Positions 16,122-18,171 of a stretch of 18,171 nt of DNA are shown here, piece after piece. Position 1 is the stretch's first letter. The number at the start of each line of letters is the position of its first letter. The stretch lies in contig JAGZQF010000031.1 of the NCBI GenBank assembly GCA_018382295.1, forward strand, positions 1 to 18,171, read 5' to 3'. The translations under genes and the position numbers were made by a program. The DNA comes from Collinsella sp. GTDB lineage: Bacteria > Actinomycetota > Coriobacteriia > Coriobacteriales > Coriobacteriaceae. The notes below the pieces were generated by a model. That model worked only from the letters and a program-made list of their open reading frames with translations. It was not told where the DNA came from and did no database searches.

Positions 16122-17027
16122 CTAGATGCTCAGCCAGCGATCGCCCTCGGCTCGGCAAAAGCCCTCACGCTCCAGGTCGGCTAGAATGCCCGCGACAAGC
16201 TCGCACTCGACCGGCCCGCGACCGGCTGCCGTCTCCATTTCGTTAACGCCCACCACGGCATCAGCAAGCGTTATCCCCGCCGGCCGCCCATCGCGCGCAG
16301 CCAGTAGCATGCGCACGATATGCGCGCGCTTTTGGCGGCGCGAGCCCTCAAACTTGGACTGACGACTATAGCCCGCCGACCGCCTGGACGGATTGGGCAG
16401 CGTCTTCTTAAGATACGCGCCATAATCTAGCAGCGCGTAATACCACGCGCGCGGCGTGTCGGCATCGTCTTGAGGCACGGCAAAGGGCGCGATCTCATCC
16501 GCCACCGCACCGGGGGCCGCCGGACAGGCGGCTTGAATCAGCGGCACCAGCTCGCGATCGGGAACAGCCGGCACATCGGGAAAGAAATGATGCAAAAAGA
16601 CCGTGCGCACGTTGGTCTCTAGATACACACCCGGAAGATCAAACGCAAACGACCGGATACCCTGCGCCGTTGCCGGGCCAATACCAGGCAGAGCGACCAA
16701 GTCACGCGTCTCACGCGGAAACTCCCCGTCCCAGTCCTCTACAACGCGCTGAGCGGCCCCGTGAAGCGCCAGAGCGCGTCGGTTGTAGCCCATGCCCTGC
16801 CAAGCGTCCAAAACATCGGAAGGCGCGGCCTGGGCAAGCGCCTGCACAGTCGGAAAACGATCGAGCCACGCGGGCATACGCGTCTCCACGCGCGGCACCT
16901 GCGTTTGCTGCAGCATAACCTCGGAAAGCCAAATAATGTACGGGTCGCGCGTGCGGCGCCACGGAAGGTCGCGATAACGCAGGACCCCTTCCGAACGAAT
17001 CATCGAACGAAAGGGGTCCTGAATCAT
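16122..17027 (-). CDS. MutY-like HhH-GPD DNA glycosylase lacking the Fe-S cysteines
   Basis: 301 aa. SEVMLQQTQVPRV at 35-47 is the MutY signature with the catalytic Glu36; GMGYNRRALALHGAA at 78-92 and the helix-hairpin-helix LPGIGPATAQGI at 113-124 also fit A/G-specific adenine glycosylase, which removes A opposite 8-oxoguanine. Two differences stand out. The usual DGNV with its catalytic Asp is ETNV here (E137, N139). The four-cysteine [4Fe-4S] loop is absent: after YYALLDYGAYLKKTLP comes NPSRRSAGYSRQSKFEGSRRQKR with no cysteine. I recall similar cluster-less proteins in clostridia, so this seems a known divergent branch, and its base specificity should not be assumed. ATG 17027 has AAGGAG upstream and lies 21 bp after the Rrf2 stop, in one operon. 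Confidence 0.85.
   Translation of the reverse strand: MIQDPFRSMIRSEGVLRYRDLPWRRTRDPYIIWLSEVMLQQTQVPRVETRMPAWLDRFPTVQALAQAAPSDVLDAWQGMGYNRRALALHGAAQRVVEDWDGEFPRETRDLVALPGIGPATAQGIRSFAFDLPGVYLETNVRTVFLHHFFPDVPAVPDRELVPLIQAACPAAPGAVADEIAPFAVPQDDADTPRAWYYALLDYGAYLKKTLPNPSRRSAGYSRQSKFEGSRRQKRAHIVRMLLAARDGRPAGITLADAVVGVNEMETAAGRGPVECELVAGILADLEREGFCRAEGDRWLSI
16981..17020. repeat. Inverted repeat inside the first codons of the MutY-like gene
   Basis: AGGACCCCTT (16981-16990) and AAGGGGTCCT (17011-17020) are perfect 10-bp arms with a 20-nt spacer; CG pairs (16992-16993 with 17008-17009-side CG) can extend it across a mismatch. It covers codons 3 to 16. A hairpin this close to the start could slow translation or act in coupling with the upstream rrf2 gene. 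It may also be chance. Confidence 0.45.
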
Positions 17028-17048
17028 GGCTATGCTCCTTATGCAGCG

Positions 17049-17534
17049 CTATTCCTCCCGGCAAGCGCACGCACAGGTGGCGTACTCGGGAAACGCGTCG
17101 CGGTCGGCGAACTTGGAATCGACGGCCGGGAACTGGCGGTGAGCGACGATATCGCCCAGCGAAACGGAATCGAGGTAGTCGCGCATCAGCGCTTGAGCTC
17201 CGGCCCACAGGGGATGATAACAGCACGTACCCATGCGTGCACAGTCGCCATCGGGCGCGGTGCAATCGTTCATGACCATGGGGCCCTGAACGGCCTCGAC
17301 GACCTGGCGGATGGTGACATCGTCGGGGCTGACCTTAAGACGCATGCCGCCATGGACGCCACGCAGGCTCTCCACAATACCGGCCTGAACCAAACCATGC
17401 TGAATCGAACGGGCAAACGAATACGGGACATTGACCTCTTCGGCGGCGGTGCGAACAGAAAGCAGACGCTCCGGGTCCTCGGCAAGCATCGCGAGCATGC
17501 GAAGGGCGTAATCAGTCTTCCTCGATATGTCCAT
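17049..17534 (-). CDS. Rrf2-family transcriptional regulator, probable Fe-S redox sensor
   Basis: 161 aa. MDISRKTDYALRMLAMLA, then LLSVRTAAEEVNVPYSFARSIQHGLVQAGIVESLRGVHGGMRL, is the typical Rrf2 winged helix-turn-helix (about 1-67). The sensor region has C91, C98, C104, C105 and H107 (CTAPDGDCARMGTCCYH). Spacing C98-x5-C104-x2-H107 equals that of the IscR cluster ligands, while the first Cys is shifted by one, so an Fe-S cluster is likely but its type is open. The C-terminus ends TCACACREE, a CxCxC cluster that is not part of the standard family. ATG 17534 has AAGGGG at good spacing. It leads an operon with the MutY-like gene (21-bp gap) and perhaps rubrerythrin, so it probably senses oxidants, nitric oxide or iron status and controls these genes and itself. 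Confidence 0.92.
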   Translation of the reverse strand: MDISRKTDYALRMLAMLAEDPERLLSVRTAAEEVNVPYSFARSIQHGLVQAGIVESLRGVHGGMRLKVSPDDVTIRQVVEAVQGPMVMNDCTAPDGDCARMGTCCYHPLWAGAQALMRDYLDSVSLGDIVAHRQFPAVDSKFADRDAFPEYATCACACREE

Positions 17535-17693
17535 TTTTCCCCTTTCAAGGAATAGGAACAGCTCGAACGAGCTCCGGAGCCGAGCTTACGTCGAGACACC
17601 AATGACCGTATGGACGCCCAAATAGCAAAACGGGTGCCCACTGAATGCCGCGTTTGAAGCCTCTTGCATCAAAAACGGCCCATAGTGCAAATC

Positions 17694-17767
17694 AGTATAA
17701 CCTAACCCCCTGCTTCGTTGAACAGGTGTTGCGCAACAAACGCTTTGTTTGAACACATGTCTCAAAC
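17694..17767 (-). promoter_or_regulatory. Promoter of the rrf2 operon with upstream palindromes
   Basis: On the minus strand TTCAAC (17722-17717) and TATACT (17699-17694) are 17 bp apart, a good sigma-70-type match. Just upstream lies the perfect 12-bp palindrome TGTTGCGCAACA (17727-17738), followed by GTTTGA (17747-17752) and TCAAAC (17762-17767) as a second inverted repeat. Either could bind the Rrf2 protein for autoregulation. The promoter implies a leader of about 150 nt before the start codon. The remaining sequence from 17535 to 17693 shows no gene or clear structure. Confidence 0.55.
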
Positions 17768-17841
17768 GGAGCTTGTCCGGGAATTGGAAGGATTTTGTTT
17801 TGGGTGAAAGGGGCCGATGGGATCAAGGTCCTATCAAACGC

Positions 17842-17869
17842 AAAAAGCCACGTCCGAAGACGTGGCTTT
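17842..17869 (-). terminator. Intrinsic terminator of tRNA-Asp
   Basis: AAAGCCACGTC (17844-17854) and GACGTGGCTTT (17859-17869) form a perfect 11-bp stem. On the minus strand the loop is TTCG, a very stable tetraloop, and the stem runs into five Ts. Confidence 0.9.
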
Positions 17870-17877
17870 AATTGCGT

Positions 17878-17955
<78 letters not shown>

Positions 17956-18001
17956 AGGCAGACGTTCGCGTTTGTTTCCGTTCGCGTGCGCTGCGGGGAT
18001 T

Positions 18002-18031
18002 AGTATACACAGAAGTCTGTCCGGCGCGCAA
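18002..18031 (-). promoter_or_regulatory. Promoter of tRNA-Asp
   Basis: On the minus strand TTGCGC (18031-18026) and TATACT (18007-18002) are 18 bp apart, about 45 bp before the tRNA. A run of A/T tracts directly upstream (18032-18055) could be an UP element, which is common at stable-RNA promoters. Confidence 0.6.
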
Positions 18032-18114
18032 CAACTTTTTTGAAAAATTTTTTGGGGCCATCCGGGAGGGCTTCCGGGGCCGAGGGCGGGGGTTAAGTTT
18101 GTCGCGAGTTCCGC

Positions 18115-18150
18115 ACGCAAAGGAAAGCACTTAATGTGCTTTCCGTCTTG
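18115..18150. terminator. Perfect hairpin near the right edge, possible terminator
   Basis: GGAAAGCAC (18122-18130), loop TTAAT, GTGCTTTCC (18136-18144), with outer GCAA (18117-18120) and TTGC (18148-18151) able to extend it. No strong T-run follows on either strand. It may end a minus-strand gene lying outside the window before the tRNA promoter. Between it and the tRNA promoter (18056-18114) I see no gene. Confidence 0.5.
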
Positions 18151-18171
18151 CGCAGGACTGTAGAGCAGCAA

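Overview
The window reads as chromosomal DNA of a GC-rich gut actinobacterium, most likely Collinsella or a close relative in the Coriobacteriia. This rests on the overall look of the proteins (Ala/Arg-rich, high-GC codons), the FrlB-like/GntR pair, and a rubrerythrin/Rrf2 set typical of anaerobes. It is an inference, as no rRNA or other taxonomic marker is present. Nearly everything is on the minus strand. Only the GntR regulator is on the plus strand.

Layout from left to right. Positions 1-210 hold a terminator-like hairpin and a large palindromic repeat. Positions 211-2131 hold a sugar-phosphate isomerase (SIS) deglycase (FrlB-like, minus) diverging from a GntR/UTRA regulator (plus), with repeated candidate operators between them. 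Positions 2153-4755 hold a GNAT acetyltransferase, a low-specificity threonine aldolase with a strong terminator, and a PAP2-family membrane phosphatase. Positions 4859-4956 form a long hairpin. Positions 4971-9426 hold two DNA-repair genes, mfd and nth. Positions 9490-12775 hold an ABC exporter half-transporter and rmuC. Positions 12827-15130 hold three genes I cannot name: an HTH-ended protein, a one-TM protein and a multi-TM protein. Positions 15468-17534 hold rubrerythrin, a MutY-like glycosylase and an Rrf2 regulator. They are read in the order rrf2, mutY-like, rubrerythrin and look like a redox-stress locus. A tRNA-Asp(GUC) gene with its own promoter and terminator lies at 17878-17955.

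DNA repair is over-represented: Mfd (transcription-coupled repair), Nth (oxidised pyrimidines), RmuC, and a MutY-like glycosylase beside a peroxide-reducing rubrerythrin and a cysteine-bearing Rrf2 sensor. The MutY-like protein lacks the usual iron-sulphur cysteines and has Glu-Thr-Asn where MutY normally has Asp-Gly-Asn.

The most unusual feature is non-coding. The 3' untranslated regions of the multi-TM gene and of rubrerythrin carry two copies of the same composite element. Each has a terminator with a near-identical stem, a 45-nt block identical at 40 positions, and a long hairpin with a conserved apical loop. The hairpin stem is unrelated in sequence between the copies but fully paired in both. 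That pattern points to selection on RNA (or cruciform) structure and to a dispersed repeat family. I do not recognise the element with certainty.
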